NCBI RefSeq assembly: GCF_016920785.2
Contig: NW_024609857.1
Span: 69,376,252 to 69,440,251 of the forward strand
Direction of reading: 5' to 3'
Source of the DNA: Ixodes scapularis
Lineage: Eukaryota; Arthropoda; Arachnida; Ixodida; Ixodidae
DNA: 64,000 nucleotides
The number at the start of each line of letters is the position of its first letter. Position 1 is the stretch's first letter. A model generated the notes under the pieces. The model was not told where the DNA came from, did no database searches, and saw only the letters and a list, made by a program, of their open reading frames with translations. This document shows positions 42,924-55,581 of the stretch, piece by piece. The translations under genes and the position numbers were made by a program.

Positions 42924-45343
42924 TGCGGGAAGTAATCGTGGCGATCACGCAGTACACACACGACACTCACTGCAATGGCGGGCTTGCTGTCCCCACAGCG
43001 CAATGTTTATTTTGATGATGATGTCGATGGCGAAGATCACGAGCGCCCCTTATATTTCGATCTCCTCCCCAATACAGAATATCAGGGAGACTCAAGTCAC
43101 CACCGATGTTTTTCTGTAAATCATATGTAAGTTTGTTGCGTTCATCATGCGGTGTGAATAAATTAGGGCAAGATTTCCTACCTGCCCACAGATGCATGAA
43201 CTGAGACCATTTTTTACGGAGTGAACATACTGCTTTCTCTTTATTTTGGGAAGAGGCGTTGGTGCATTTATTATGGTACAATCACTGGAAGTTGAGAAAT
43301 TGGGGAGAGCGAGCAAGCCTTCCTGTATTTGTTTCTTTTCTCTCTGGCAGTGCCCCTAGTTTCAATTTTCAGTTCCAGTAGGCACACCTACTAGCAGGTA
43401 CAAACTGCTCTAAAGCAAGTAAAAGACTGGGAAGTCAGGACGGTGCGTACTCCGTGTTTCGCGCTTTTCGCTAGGTGAGTGGGTAAGTGCTCTTGCGAGG
43501 TACGCGGAACATGCAAAAGATTTTGTTATGCCCGTCGTTCGCGTCTCTCCAGCAAAACGAATAAGATGAACTACAAAGACGCATTCACAGCCAAGATTTT
43601 ACGATAACAGTGCGTTTGCTTCGATGGTCAGTGTAGTTGTATTTTAAACTACTCTCTGCAACACCCTGTCATGACGAAGAGCTGGAACGCTCACGGTTTG
43701 TGCTGGCATACCGGTTGACAGAAACCCGCATCGCCTGCATCGGCACCGAGTGCACTTGGGCTATTGATGCTGAAGCCCTTCATCCGCGGCTTGTCGCCAG
43801 CTGATCCTGCTGCTGGACCGTAAGGAAGCGGCGGGAGTGACCTCTGAAGTAAATATAAATCCTCGTTCATCTAGTTATCCGGTGTTAAAGTGTGGAAGAT
43901 GTCCAACGTGTACAGAGGGCAGGAATTACGAGCGTTTTGCCTTGCTTTTGTAACCGAAGCCAGAGCAGCGTACTTCAAAATGACGGAAGAAATAAGCTTC
44001 AACAGGTCGAGTACGTCACTGGGGATGTAGGCTAGACGGTGCACACTGTTTAAACGCTTGCAGTATCCACGAGTGGTACCTGGAAAGCGACGTCAACAGA
44101 GAGGGAGCTCGCGATTCAGCATAATGCAGTGCCACGCGCCCGTGAAGCTTCAAAGTTCGGGGTGGTGACGGTATAAAAAAAACGCATCAGCGCCACACTG
44201 GTGACCACGAATAACACCGGTCACAAACTCCCAAGCCCCACCGCTCCACTCGACACCGACACGACTTACGACAACAAACTGCATCAAAATGCCCCAAAAG
44301 TGGAGGAATTCTGCTCCCGTACGCGTACTGCAACTAGCGGAAGTGAAGTGTTGGGTCCTTCACAAGAATATATAAAAAAGGCTTTGCGCAAGGATCGTTT
44401 CCATTCATTATTAAATACATAATGACAAAATCTTAATCATTCGTTTTTCTATCTGATGCAAGCTAGTCGGACTGCTCATAACACTGGTCAAGCAAGAAAA
44501 TAACCAAAATTTGAACTTTTTCATGACAGGATTAAAATTTCTTGTTAATACATCGTTATTTGTCGCAACGGACTAACATTATAGATTTTGCCTCCATAAT
44601 TTTTAAATGCAAAAAGTTCTAACACATGCATGTCCATTGCGCCGTGTTTTGTGTCTTTTTCTATAAATCTGTAACGGTCAGCGATCAAAGAGCTCACCCG
44701 CACATGTCAAGCTTATATGCGGCGCGGGGTGAAATGAATGTCAAGTAGGAAGTGTTAGGAAGTGTCGGGCGCAGTTGTAGCGTTTGTGTATATGGCTGTG
44801 TAATATGTGGTGGTCGCGTTGTCTGCGATGTAGGTCGGGTTGCTGTCTACTCGTCATCGTTCGCAGCGTACGAACAGACGCGTTTTTTCTTTATTGAATG
44901 CTAAAAATTGTATTAGGTGGCGCAAGTTGCCGCCCGATTCCAAATATTTTGCTCGAGTTATTTATCTATGAAAGTTCGGCATTTGTTAATCTGTCTAGCA
45001 GTCCCGTCGTAGCTACCGAGGCCGCCGACGCAGGTACGTACCTTTGCACGTAGCTACGTCCGCCGCTTGGAGACTGTTTACTGTGGTCAAAAGACATCGA
45101 ACGAGAACAAGCACGTCTTGTGTGCTCTCACTTCGGCAAAAAGGCGCGCAGCTCGCTGGGCTCGTCTCTCGCCTGTTCTCGGCTGCTGGCCGCCATATTT
45201 TATATTGAGCACGCTCAAGCGGTGTTTCGCGGAAGGCAGACATGGTGTATCGTTTTACGTTTACGCGGCACCTTATGTGTAGACGAATAACACACATGGC
45301 TGCGTGTAAAACGAGCACGTTTTGACGTGCCCGCTATGGGACA
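42924..45343. other. Upstream of THAP gene and flank of LINE; no certain gene
   Basis: 42980-43060 has initiator-like 'cccgccattg' and 'gcgccccttatattt' words. At 44172 'tataaaaaaa' precedes 'cgccaca' and 'ctggtgacc', the look of an LTR end and primer site, then a 73-codon ORF (44201-44422) without known motif. 45170-45200 has another 'ggccgccatatttt'. The 5' UTR of the LINE starts somewhere after about 45000. Confidence 0.4.
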
Positions 45344-46813
45344 ATGGACCAACCGCCACCAGCTGAAACACCCGAAAGAGGGGATCCTGGACCATCACAC
45401 GGCAAGTCTCCACCTCAATGTACCGCCACCCCACCGTCGACCCTTATCCCCGGTGACCTCAAGAAAGCGCCTATTAAACGACGATGTACAGACCCAGACT
45501 CATATCACGAATGTGGTGATGACAATACCTCTACTCATTCCGTTCAAGATGCTATCATACATTCCAATGAAGACGAGTCACCAGAAGATCCCATGCAAGT
45601 TCTGGAAGCCGACGAAGATAATCGGCCCTTTACCCCAGTCCACTACAAGAAAAACCGCCCTGCGGGCATTCCAGTGGTTTTCAAAACCAACAGTTCCAAT
45701 GCATCCTTGTGGAGGGTGAATCCTAACGAAGTGGCCAAAGAGATCATTGATGTTGCACAGGAGAAGGTACTCTCACATAGGATGAACAAAGACGGGAGAC
45801 TTTTCGTGAGTGCTGCATCTCTGCAAGCAGCCAACAGATTACTAGCTATATCGACCCTTTGCTCTATTGAAGTGGCGACAAGTGTACCCCACTCCTACTC
45901 ACGGAATCTGGGAAAGATCAAAGGAGTACCGATCGAGTATACCGACGGAGAAGTACTAGACTATTTTAAAAGTCTTGGAGTTATTTCTGTTCAACGGCAA
46001 ATTTCGTATAGAAGACACGTGGACGGCAACGTTGAACACCGCAAGGCTGAAAGCGTGCTTCTCCACCTCCGCCCAGACCAACCAATGCCTACACGCGTTC
46101 TCTTAGGTTTCACAAGTCACACTGTTGACGAGTATTTTGGTCCTCCAGTGCAGTGCTATCATTGCCAAAGGTACGGACACATTGCGCAATACTGCCGTGG
46201 ACCACGGCGCTGCAAAGTGTGCGCAGGTCCGCACCACCACAAGACTTGCACCAATCGGCAAGATCCCAAGTGCGCAAACTGCGGTAACCAGCATGCCGCT
46301 ACCTTCTCTGGGTGTCAACGCAGAAAGACTGCCTCGGTTCTCCGAAGACAGGACGTCTTAAATGGCAAGGAAAATCGTGGGCTTGCGGCCACCTTAAACC
46401 CTGAAGTTGTGCGCGTCCCCTTGACTGTCCCGGTTCCAACGGAGAAGCGGGCCCAAAAGCCAACTTACAGTCACGCATTGAAGAAGACGACGAATTGAGT
46501 GAAAGAAAAACACAGAGAACGTCGGCCACATGAAGACGCACCTGAGACAGCCAGAGGAATTCCATCAACTATGCAATTACTGAAATCAGCCCCTACCACT
46601 CAGACGACGATCCGACAACCTACGTCGGTATCATCAGCTCCAAGGCGCAAACAATAAGAGCAGGCTGGTGACCTTGGTAGCGTCCTTATTCCAATGCTTT
46701 TTGCTGCGCTAAGGGCCATCATCAAAGCGATCCCTGATTCAGACAACCTACCGGAAGTGCAAGCCCTGCTTGCAATGGAATCCTTTTTGAAAGTAGGACC
46801 CTTCCACCGCTAG
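45344..46813 (+). pseudogene. I-like LINE ORF1 (Gag-like, CCHC knuckles)
   Basis: The frame is open for 384 codons to TGA 46496-46498. After it the same frame goes on to TAA 46655-46657 and then to TAG 46811-46813. The last stretch (VLIPMLFAALRAIIKAIP, VQALLAMESFLKVGPF) looks like a conserved amphipathic C-terminus, so the true ORF1 end is 46813. An RNA-binding fold in residues ~130-255 is followed by knuckles CYHCQRYGHIAQYC, CKVCAGPHHHKTC and CANCGNQHAATFSGC at roughly 268-318. It binds the element RNA. Confidence 0.85.
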
Positions 46814-46819
46814 GAGCGG

Positions 46820-49800
46820 ATGGCCGCGGCTCAAAGTTACAACTTCAAGAAACGTACAAATGATAAACCCGAAATTTCAAAAATACTACAGTGGAACGCT
46901 TGCAGCCTAAATCCCCGCCTTCCAGATCTTCAGAGGTATCTACTCTCCGCTAGGATTGATATACTGGCGATTCAGGAACCTAACAACGATCCATCTAACT
47001 GCCGCCTGTCGCCCTACGTAGCCTATTACAGTTCTACAAAAAGGAAGGACTGCAAGCCACGATCTGTAGTCTTTGTTCGCGCTGGCCTTCCTCAATCGCC
47101 AGTAGACCTATCTTCAGTTTCGAAGAGTAGTGCTGAATATGCTGCTGTATCTGTTAGATACAAAAACGTGGACTTCACAGTCGTTTCAGTGTATGTCCTT
47201 CCAAATTGCCAATGGGATGTCGGAGAGCTTTCCGATGTAAAGCAGAGAAGCAGAGGCCATCTTATACTCTGTGGAGATTTCAATACCCACAACAAGATAT
47301 GGGGTGACCGCAAAAATGCAAAACGAGGATTTGATCTTGATAGTATGGCATCTTCACTTCATTTAGAGGCCCTTAATGACGGTGCGGAAACGTTCATCAG
47401 ACCTGAAGTTGGCCGCAGTGTATTAGACCTGACGTTTCTGTCCCCGGATATATTGGCAGATTGGAATGCGCTAGCCGATTCCTGGGGCAGTGATCATATA
47501 CCGATCATGATTACCAGCAAGTTTGCCAAAAAGACAAACAAAACTTACTGAGAGGTTCGAGTTACCAACTGGGATGTATTCCGATCTCACATGGACTTTG
47601 CTCTAGCTGGCAGCACGACAGAAGACACAACAGCCATGATTGCACGAGCCATTCAGCTGTCAACGAAGACCATTAGAGTACCATACACCCGGCCTGTTCC
47701 CGACCTCATGTACCTAAACCTAAGGGCTGCTCGACGCCGCGCGCAGCGACGAGCTCGAAAAACAGATGATCTGGATGATTGGACTGAACAACGCAAGATC
47801 GATGCCAAATTTCGCCGATATACTAAGCGCCTCCAACGCCTACAGTGGAACCAAGTATGTGATTCGTTTGGTTCCCCATCGGGTATTTCGAGAACATGGA
47901 GGATCGTCAGAGTCTTGAAAGATAAAAAGCAACCCGAGCATCCCGTTGCAGGATTAGCGCTAGCCCTAGGACGCACCACTCAAGAAACCGCGGAGCTTCT
48001 TGCTGATGCGTTCGCTGCCCCAATTCCGCCACCACAGGGATACAGGGACAAGCCTCCAGTTCCATTGAAAACAAATCCTTGCTCAGAAATGGACGCTGAC
48101 TTCACCATCACTGAACTTGATGTTGCCCTCCGACGCTCGCGCCATCGAACCGCTCCGGGACCGGACGGCGTAACGTTTCAAGCACTGAGATATCTTTCTT
48201 TCCCGCATAGAGAGGCCTTACTGGAGTCTATCAACAACATATGGAGAACGGCAAAAATCCCTGCAGCATGGCTCACCTCTGTAGTGGTTCCTATCAGAAA
48301 GAAAGGAAAACCCGGTGATCGGATTGAACCCTACCGGCCAATTTCTCTGACCAGTTGTGTTTGGAAATTAATGGAAAGACTAGTACTTTCAAGACTTACG
48401 TGGCTGCTTGAATCCAAAGGAGCACTGCCAGATCAACTCTGCGGATTCCGACGAAGGAGGTGCACCTTTGACGCCATTGCTGATCTCGTTTCGAGCCTTG
48501 AAAATGCACGTTCAACTCACCAAACAGTCTACTGCATATTTTTTGACATATGCAAAGCTTTCGATGCACTTGCACACCATACTATTCTGTGTCAACTTAC
48601 ACGGTACGGAAATGGTGGAAGAACATATGACTATATCGCCGCGTTCCTCACTGGCCGCAGCCTAACAGTAAGAGTTGCCGAATGTCTTAGCACTCGTCGG
48701 TCGGTGACCCAAGGCGTTCCCCAAGGAAGTGTACTGAGCTCGTTTCTGTTTGACCTTACCATGGCAGAACTTTCGCAATGCAGAAACTCCACAGAAACGT
48801 CCAGTGCAGCAGTTCACATGACGATATACACTGATGATTTGGCAATTTGGTGTGTCGGTCCATCCAGACTGTCAAGGACCATCGGCAAAAGGCTTCAGAA
48901 AGTTCTAGACAGCACGACTTCTACTCTAGAAGAAGTAAGACTTATGTTATCTAAAAGCAAAATAGCCTTCCTGTTACCGCCCTGGTGGACATCCAAACCG
49001 CAAAGTTGCAAATACGCCAGCCATCAAAGAAATACCGATCCAGAGAGTCTCAACGTACCGATACTTGGGGATGGAAATAGATGACCACGTTACATGGAGA
49101 CCCGAGATAAAACGATTTGTAACGCAGTGCACTAAATTATTAACTGTGCTCCGTCACTTCCATCACCAGAAATCTGGACTGCCTCCTCAGGGACTTCTGA
49201 TTCTCTATCGTGGCCTTATCCTCTCAAGAATGTTATACAGCCTACCTCTCATCACAATCAGGGCTCATCAAATGACCACACTCGAACGTTTTCACCGTGT
49301 TTCCCTCCGTCAGTGCCTTGGACTGACACGCTTCGCGGGCAATACGGCGACACTCGTAGAGGCCAAGGATCAAACAGTAGGTATGCACATAAGAATAAGA
49401 GCAATGAATCATATCACTCGTGTGTATGGAGCACGATCTGCGACATCACTGCTGTTCAACAATGAAGAGCGTTTTGATTTGCAGATAGGTCGATGTGTAC
49501 AAGAATTGAATTTACAAATTGGACCTCCTAATAGCCATTACTTTCCTCCGGCACCTTTCGTGACCCAACCGCCGTACATTGTAGAAGAAACGCTTCCTTA
49601 TTTCCCGAAGAAAAATTCTATCTCAGCCACTGTCGGAAGGTCGCTTGTAGCTGACCAACTGACAAGCACGTACAATGGTTGGCTCCAAGTGTTTACTAAC
49701 GGGTCAACGAATTCCACAACTGCAACATCTACAGCGGCATTCGTCATTCCCGATGCCGGAATTGAAGCATCACACCGCCTCAACTTCGCAACTACGTCAA

Positions 49801-50512
49801 CGACAGCGGAGCTGGCTGCACTAGCAGCGGCATTAGATGCGCTTCACAACCTCAATCCTTGCAAGACTGTTATTCTCTCCGACTCTCGAAGTGCGTTATC
49901 CAATTTGGAAGCTTCACACCAAGCTCCTTTTCTGGCCCACTGTGTGGCCGAAAACTTTGCATGCGAGGGTGGCAGTTGGCTTTTCAATGGATTCCGTCAG
50001 ATATGGGTATCCCCGGCAACGAACGCGCCGATGCCCTTGCTTCAAAGGCACACAAGGAAGAAGAACCCAGTCTTTTCATCCCACGTTATTGCGAAGCGCG
50101 CAGACTGTGCAAATTAATTACCACAATGCGTCACCCCCATACAGAAGTTGCAAGCGGGAATCCTCCTTCATCGCTCCCCAAGTCAAAACTAACCAGATCA
50201 GATTCCACGCTACTCCATCGCCTTCGTGCAAACTGCGCCTACACATCAACGACACTTCACATGATCTCCAGGTCTAGAACACCGAACTGTGCCAAATGCA
50301 ATGTCCCAGAGGACCTTGACCACGTCCTCCTAAATTGTTGTCACTACGATCAAGCTCGACGGTCTCTTTTCACCACCATCCTAAGTGCCAGCACAACTGT
50401 GACTCAAAAGAACGAAATCCTTTTTCCTACCGGAGGTCGACGAAGAAGAGAACTTGTTTATAAATCTCTTCTTGAGTACCTTCAAACCACTGGACTTGCA
50501 ACGCGCCTCTAG
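46820..50512 (+). pseudogene. I-like LINE ORF2: EN - RT - RNase H - zinc motif
   Basis: The ATG lies 6 bp after the ORF1 stop, in the same frame. Endonuclease: LQWNACSL, IQEPN, LCGDFNTHN, SVLDLTFLSP, GSDHIPI. TGA at 47549-47551 then interrupts. RT: APGPDGVTFQ, YRPISLTSCVWKLMERL, CGFRRRRCTFDAI, DICKAFDALAHH, QGVPQGSVLS, IYTDDLAIW. A frameshift falls at about 48980-49005. RNase H: TNGS (the Asp is Asn), TTAELAAL, LSDSRSAL; a second frameshift at about 49965-49980; then GIPGNERADALA. The C-terminal zinc motif is CAKCN...DHVLLNC. Three lesions plus the Asp-to-Asn change make it inactive. Confidence 0.9.
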
Positions 50513-50806
50513 CCCACCAGCCCGCCACCTAGACCAGCCACGCCTCCTCGTCTTAACTGTCATCGACTAATTTGTGATCTCCATACCAGAAGACAGTTCT
50601 GCAGTGTCCCCTCTCCCTCAAGAAAATAGCCTCCTGATTCGACCCTACTCATCCAGAGATTGGTGACCAAATCACCCCCAACCCCTCTTCTCTTCTTTTC
50701 TCACTCTCTTTCCCCGCCTGTGCGAGTCTTGCCCCTGCCCAAGGAGGCTAACATTACGAGCAGGCATCCCCTCTTCCCGTGTGTAACAACACTCAACAAC
50801 AACAAC
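50513..50806 (+). other. LINE 3' UTR and (CAA)n tail
   Basis: C/T-rich 3' UTR ending gtaacaacactcaacaacaa. The terminal 'gcaggcatcccc..ttcccgtgt' block matches the 3' end of the LINE at 1-2401. The tail runs straight into 'ctaacg' of the next element. Confidence 0.8.
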
Positions 50807-52115
50807 AACTAACGTGTCACAGAGCTCCGTTACCGTTTTGCATATCTAACGAAATAACGGTGTCATCACACGCCCAACGCTTTACGTTAGTTTGTCGTTA
50901 CTTTATATTTCACTTTTGGTATATGACAGCTGTTTATAATAAACCGCCTGTATGAACTCCGGAAAAAATGCACTTGTTCAAAGTGAATGTTTTATTATTG
51001 ATTTATTTGTGCTTTGCAGCGCCGCTACATTACAGCAGAGGAGTGGGTACATATCTCATTTATAAGTTGTAAACTGACACAAACAGCACAAGCCAGCCAC
51101 CAACAATATAAACTACTCAAAACACCGCACAATATTAAGATTTCAAAATTCCAATAACGCCAAAAATACTAACAAAGAAATTCACATTGCATTGATTAGG
51201 TTAATAAAATATTCACTGTCAGCAGGATGTGCAATGCATATCCTCGAACACGTGACGCTCTGCGAGCGCGATTCGGAGAACCGAACCTTGCCCATAGCAC
51301 CTGCCTGGGAAGAAGAAACCGCTCTGAAAAGAGCGACCGGATGCACGCCACGTAACGGACGCAAAATAGACCTCTTCGTATAATCAAAGTTGATCTGATC
51401 AAATTAACATTATCTTATTTCTTCAGAAACCACCGTTGAATTTGCAATGACGCGTCAGCACCTGGCCACCGTTGAAACACTTGTTTTGCTTTAAAGCGTG
51501 GGAACCTCAACCCCTCTAAACTTAGAGTTTATCCTTTCTGTCGTTGACAGACCGAGAATATATTTGTTTTGAAGTGAAGGATGCGACCAGCTGGAGTAGC
51601 TAGGGACGCTAAGCAAAAATCCTTCGAGCGGCGGCAGACTGTTGCCTTCTCAACGGGTGTCTCTTTCCAACGAGGCGGCTGCTCCTTCAGGGCACGGTGA
51701 CGGTGATCTTAGCAGTTTTTATACCAAGACGGTATAAAAGCTTTTAAGGACGTTTAGGGGTTCCGTCCAGCGATACTCTCACGCCTTTTGGGCCCGGTTG
51801 TGGGAACGTTAAAAGTGTCTTCTTAAGGAGTTTAAATTGACGCCGTTTATGAATACCTTTCTTGGGGTTTCTTTGCCAGTTTTAGGTAGTGTACATAATA
51901 AAAATTACTTTGTTTTCAAACTATCATGCAGCCATTTTTAATCAAAAGTAACGAGTAATGGGTAGCGTAATTTGATAGGAGATACCGCAAAATAATAACG
52001 ACGTTACTTTACTCGCTGGTCATTCGGGGTCTTAACGAGTACGTTAGTACGTTAGTCAAAAAACTAACGGGTTATTAGTAACGTCCTTACTTGTAATGCG
52101 TTAGTTGCAACACTG
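50807..52115. mobile_element. hAT-like non-autonomous element rich in TAACG words
   Basis: The right end reads ..gttagttgcaacactg, i.e. a CAGTG-starting terminus. The left part (caactaacgtgtcac...ccgttacc) is inverted to it, but its outer CAGTGTTG is missing, replaced by the LINE tail. Both ends are packed with taacg/cgtta in opposite orientation (50807-50935 and 51945-52115). No transposase ORF. Confidence 0.6.
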
Positions 52116-52257
52116 CGTGAGCGCAGGGCGCGCGCCTCCCCACCACCGCCGCGCTATCGCTCTCTGCTGTCGCACAACAACGTTATGTGTAGGAAAACGG
52201 GCCATCGTTCAATACCTCCTAGATAAGGTAGCCTAGGTGCTTTCCTGCGTCACTAAA

Positions 52258-52674
52258 CACTCTCAAGAAAAAAGAGTGTGTCTTTACACCCTTTGTCCCA
52301 TATAATACAGCCCAAAACTTCATTTCGACGTACTGAGCGCTATAGTCGAAGAGACTGCCCCAAATTTTACGAGGGGCTTGATAACGGTGCGATATAACTT
52401 TTTTAAATTGCTAATGTACGTATCAAATACCACATAAAGAAAACACCGAGTTTTTACAGTAGGGACAACAAAACCCTGATTATTTTTTTTTGTACTCAGC
52501 AAAACGTACATTAGCCATTTTAGTAAGCTGTAAAACACGGCTATCAAGCCCCTCGTAAAATGTGGGGCCGTCTGTTCGACTATAGGGCGATGTACGTCGA
52601 ATTGAAGTCTTGGGGTGTATTATATGGGACAAAGGGTGTAACGATACACACTTTTACACCCTTTTTTTAGAGTG
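52258..52674. mobile_element. Foldback MITE, 417 bp (CACTCT ends)
   Basis: Left cactctcaagaaaaaagag, right ..ctttttttagagtg. Long inner inverted matches follow: tttacaccctttgtcccata with tatgggacaaagggtgtaa, and gaggggcttgata with tatcaagcccctc. Arms ~150 bp. The target duplication is not clear. Confidence 0.85.
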
Positions 52675-54850
52675 AAGAAGGCCACGCGTAGAGCAGATAT
52701 TGCACATAGAAAGTTGTGAACTCACCGATTGGGCACCACTCCTATAGCCGAACGCTGCCGTCCAATCTCTGGCCTACCCTGGCCTTCTTTAGAGACGAAG
52801 GAAGCACTTTGGCTTTCTTACTCAGGCGGTATTCTATCGTTCTTTCTCTCTCTCGCCCCTCCCCCCTCCCCCACCTCTCTTTTGCCGCCGCCCACAAAGC
52901 AGCAGCACGAAAACCCAGCCGCCGCCGCTTCGGGGTTCTGAAAGATTGTCCGCCGCGTCTACCAGATCTACAACTGTTCTACAAAAAGCGAAGCTCCTAA
53001 AAGAAATAACCCTAAAGCACCTTGAGTGAAAGCGAATCTCGTAAATCACGACTTTCAAATGGATGCCAATTGCAACGCACATTGTGTGGTCGTTTGCAAT
53101 TTTTTAGCATAAGTTTTTACCATCAATGAACATTGAGAGCTTCCTATCGACAGCATGCTGATAAACCTGAGGAAATTTGTGCTTACGTCTCTATAGTGTG
53201 GTTTGGTCATCTACTGTTTGTAGTTGATGGCCACAGTACGATTCCTGTCCTTTTTTTTACCATTCTAACGCAGCCCTGACGCTGTGTGTGCTCCCGGACT
53301 GAAGCATGCCGCCCCAGAATGAGCGCTTTGACCCTGCCCTCGCCAAGACCGGGAGCAATAGCACCGTCGTTGACCTCACAAAAAACAAGAAAATTGCTAC
53401 GGGCACCGAGGACGGTAGCAGCCGCGCTTAGCCTGAGCCCCGCTGAGGTGGCCGCAGGTTTCGTGACCCTTCAAAGGTATTCCTTGCCAAACAGATATTT
53501 GCTGAATTTGTATTGCCGAAACAGTCACTGCGAATGGGTGTTTTTGAATTGTGCGTTGGAGCAGTCAACAGGCTGCCAGTGATACTGCACTGGCTAAATT
53601 TCTCAGCTACATCGAGCTCATTCCACGCCAAAAAGAGACGCGGCAATTTTTTTAATGTCTGGTGTAGGAGATAGATTAGATAGAGGTGTTGTTGTAACAC
53701 CCTTAAAGCGTCAGCCCTGGGACAGGTCGGCTTACAACGCCCTCAAAGACACACCGAACTTGAGGAAAACGTTTTTTTTTTTTTTTTTTTTTATCTGTTT
53801 AGTACATGCAAGTTAAAAAATGAATATTAATTAAAAAAAAATCACCCAATATTTTGTTGCAATGCAAAGTTTTAGATTTGCTGGCGAAATCGAAATAAAC
53901 CTTTCGCTAAATTACATACGCATCCAAGTGGATGCTGCGATCGTAGGTACGCGCGCTGCACGCGCTTACCTTCCTGTACAAAACGATTCCAACTAAATAA
54001 TCAAAATAAAACGTTTCTGGAACGCGCATGCGAAGAGCCATTTGTTGTAGATTTTTGCTTTCGAACAGTTACAGCTGCAGACGCAAGCACGCGCAGCGCG
54101 GATAATTACGTTCCCGGCATTCTCTTTGATGCTTGGGTAATTCGGCCAAAAGGTATATTTTACTCCTGTCGGATTATGATGATAGCGTTTCTACCCACCT
54201 GCTTACAGTTTGCAGCAGCTGTGCATGGACGCCGGCATAACCGACCTTCAGTTTTTGTGTCCTCTTATTGCATATACTTCATCATCGCCACAGCAGGGCA
54301 GGTTATTGCTATTTTAGGTCGTACTATGTACTTCTCCATAGCATTGGCCTTTAGGGAGGCTCGTAAACACCGGCTTTAGTGCCTTGCCATCTGGGAGAGA
54401 CAAGAGAAGGTCAGTAATGGTGGCTGTAATTTGGCGCCTGTGTAAAGAGTATGTACTTCGTTTCCGTTCAAGTCTACACGCAATCTGTGCTACAAACACG
54501 AGCATGTGGCACCGAACAGTGCTTTCACTGCATGAGAGCGCGTGCTTTGCAGGGACACTAAAAGTTAGGAGATTCGCGCTTGTAGCATCGGCTGCGTCTG
54601 GACGGTCTGGACCTAAGCTGAAACGATAATTTTGTTTCGCTGCACCTCAGACCGCACACTAGTTGGATACAAACGCTATCATAACTATCCCACAGGGGCA
54701 CACTTTTGGTTTCGCCCACAAATCAAAAAATCAATATTGTAACATAAATTTTCGAAAAACTTTTTTTACAAACATTTCTTTTGAGAAATGGCTGTTCTAA
54801 CCAGGCAAAGACAAAAAAAAAATTTTTTTTCAGGTTTAGTGTGTTTTTAA
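52675..54850. other. No certain gene; small ORF and homopolymer
   Basis: A pyrimidine tract lies at 52835-52880. A 41-codon ORF at 53306-53431 (MPPQNERFDPALAKTG...) has protein-like composition but no known match. T21 at 53772-53792. ORFs at 54176-54629 show no motif. Confidence 0.4.
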
Positions 54851-55266
54851 AGAGATGCTGAACCAAAATCTAGATTCACCAGAACATGCGGCCAAAAGTG
54901 TGCAACGGGATGCTACAAACACCAAAACATCACTCATACAACGATATCCCGAACGGATGACCGTATTTTTCAAAAAAGGAGGCGCATTTGACAGAAATGT
55001 TCACGTCATGTTTCTCCAAGAAGGGGAGGGAACGGCCTCGCGTCTTGTAAACCTCGCCGCCTTGAGGGAGCGAAGCGAAGAGAGGAGAAACAAGGTATCT
55101 TGACGTCACGCGCCTCGTCGGCTTGGTTCAATCTGGACATCTTTTTCCGAAACTTCGGCCGTCCATTTGAGATATCGCCTGATGAGTAGAGTTGTAGGGA
55201 TTGTAGCGTCCCGCCTACATCTCCTGCATTGCTTTTTCGAAATCCAAATTTCGGTTCACCATCCTT
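54851..55266. mobile_element. TTAA-flanked MITE, copy A
   Basis: TTAA copies at 54847-54850 and 55267-55270 flank inverted ends agagatgctgaacc / ggttcaccatcctt. TTAA targets are typical of piggyBac. A second, right-truncated copy lies at 17549-17937. The interior has no transposase. Confidence 0.82.
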
Positions 55267-55363
55267 TTAAGGGTGTTATTATATTAACGTGTCCGCAGGG
55301 AGGTGCGTGCGTGCCCCAACCTCAAGGTCGGTTTACCTGCTCCTTCTCGCCTTCATATTTCAG

Positions 55364-55581
55364 GCAGCCAAACTCTGCTCATAAAGCTGGTAATCCAAAG
55401 AGAGCATACTCTTATTATACGGGCCATACCGACGCGAGATACACTGGAAGCTGTAGAAGATTGTTTTTGTCATTACGACATCAACGTCACAAAGCTCACC
55501 CATCCTAGAATAATGAAGTCCTGCGAAAATCCTCCTCTTCCTCCATGGAACGCAGAGGTGGCAGTAATGGCATTGCTGTGA
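55364..55581 (+). CDS. Putative terminal exon, unknown protein
   Basis: After an acceptor (cttcatatttcag|) a 72-codon frame reads SQTLLIKLVIQREHTLIIRA...NPPLPPWNAEVAVMALL and stops. The composition is protein-like (alternating hydrophobic, charged) and unlike the surrounding AT-rich DNA. I know no family for it; no upstream exon could be paired. Confidence 0.3.

Larger units (their letters stand above)
45344..50806 (+). mobile_element. I-like LINE, nearly full length
   Basis: ORF1 with three CCHC knuckles, ORF2 with endonuclease, RT, RNase H and C-terminal zinc motif, a ~290-bp 3' UTR and a (CAA)n tail (about 50790-50806). It is the same family type as the fragment at 1-2401. Start given is the ORF1 ATG; the 5' end is not defined and no target duplication was recognised. 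Lesions: two stops in ORF1, one stop and two frameshifts in ORF2. Confidence 0.9.
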
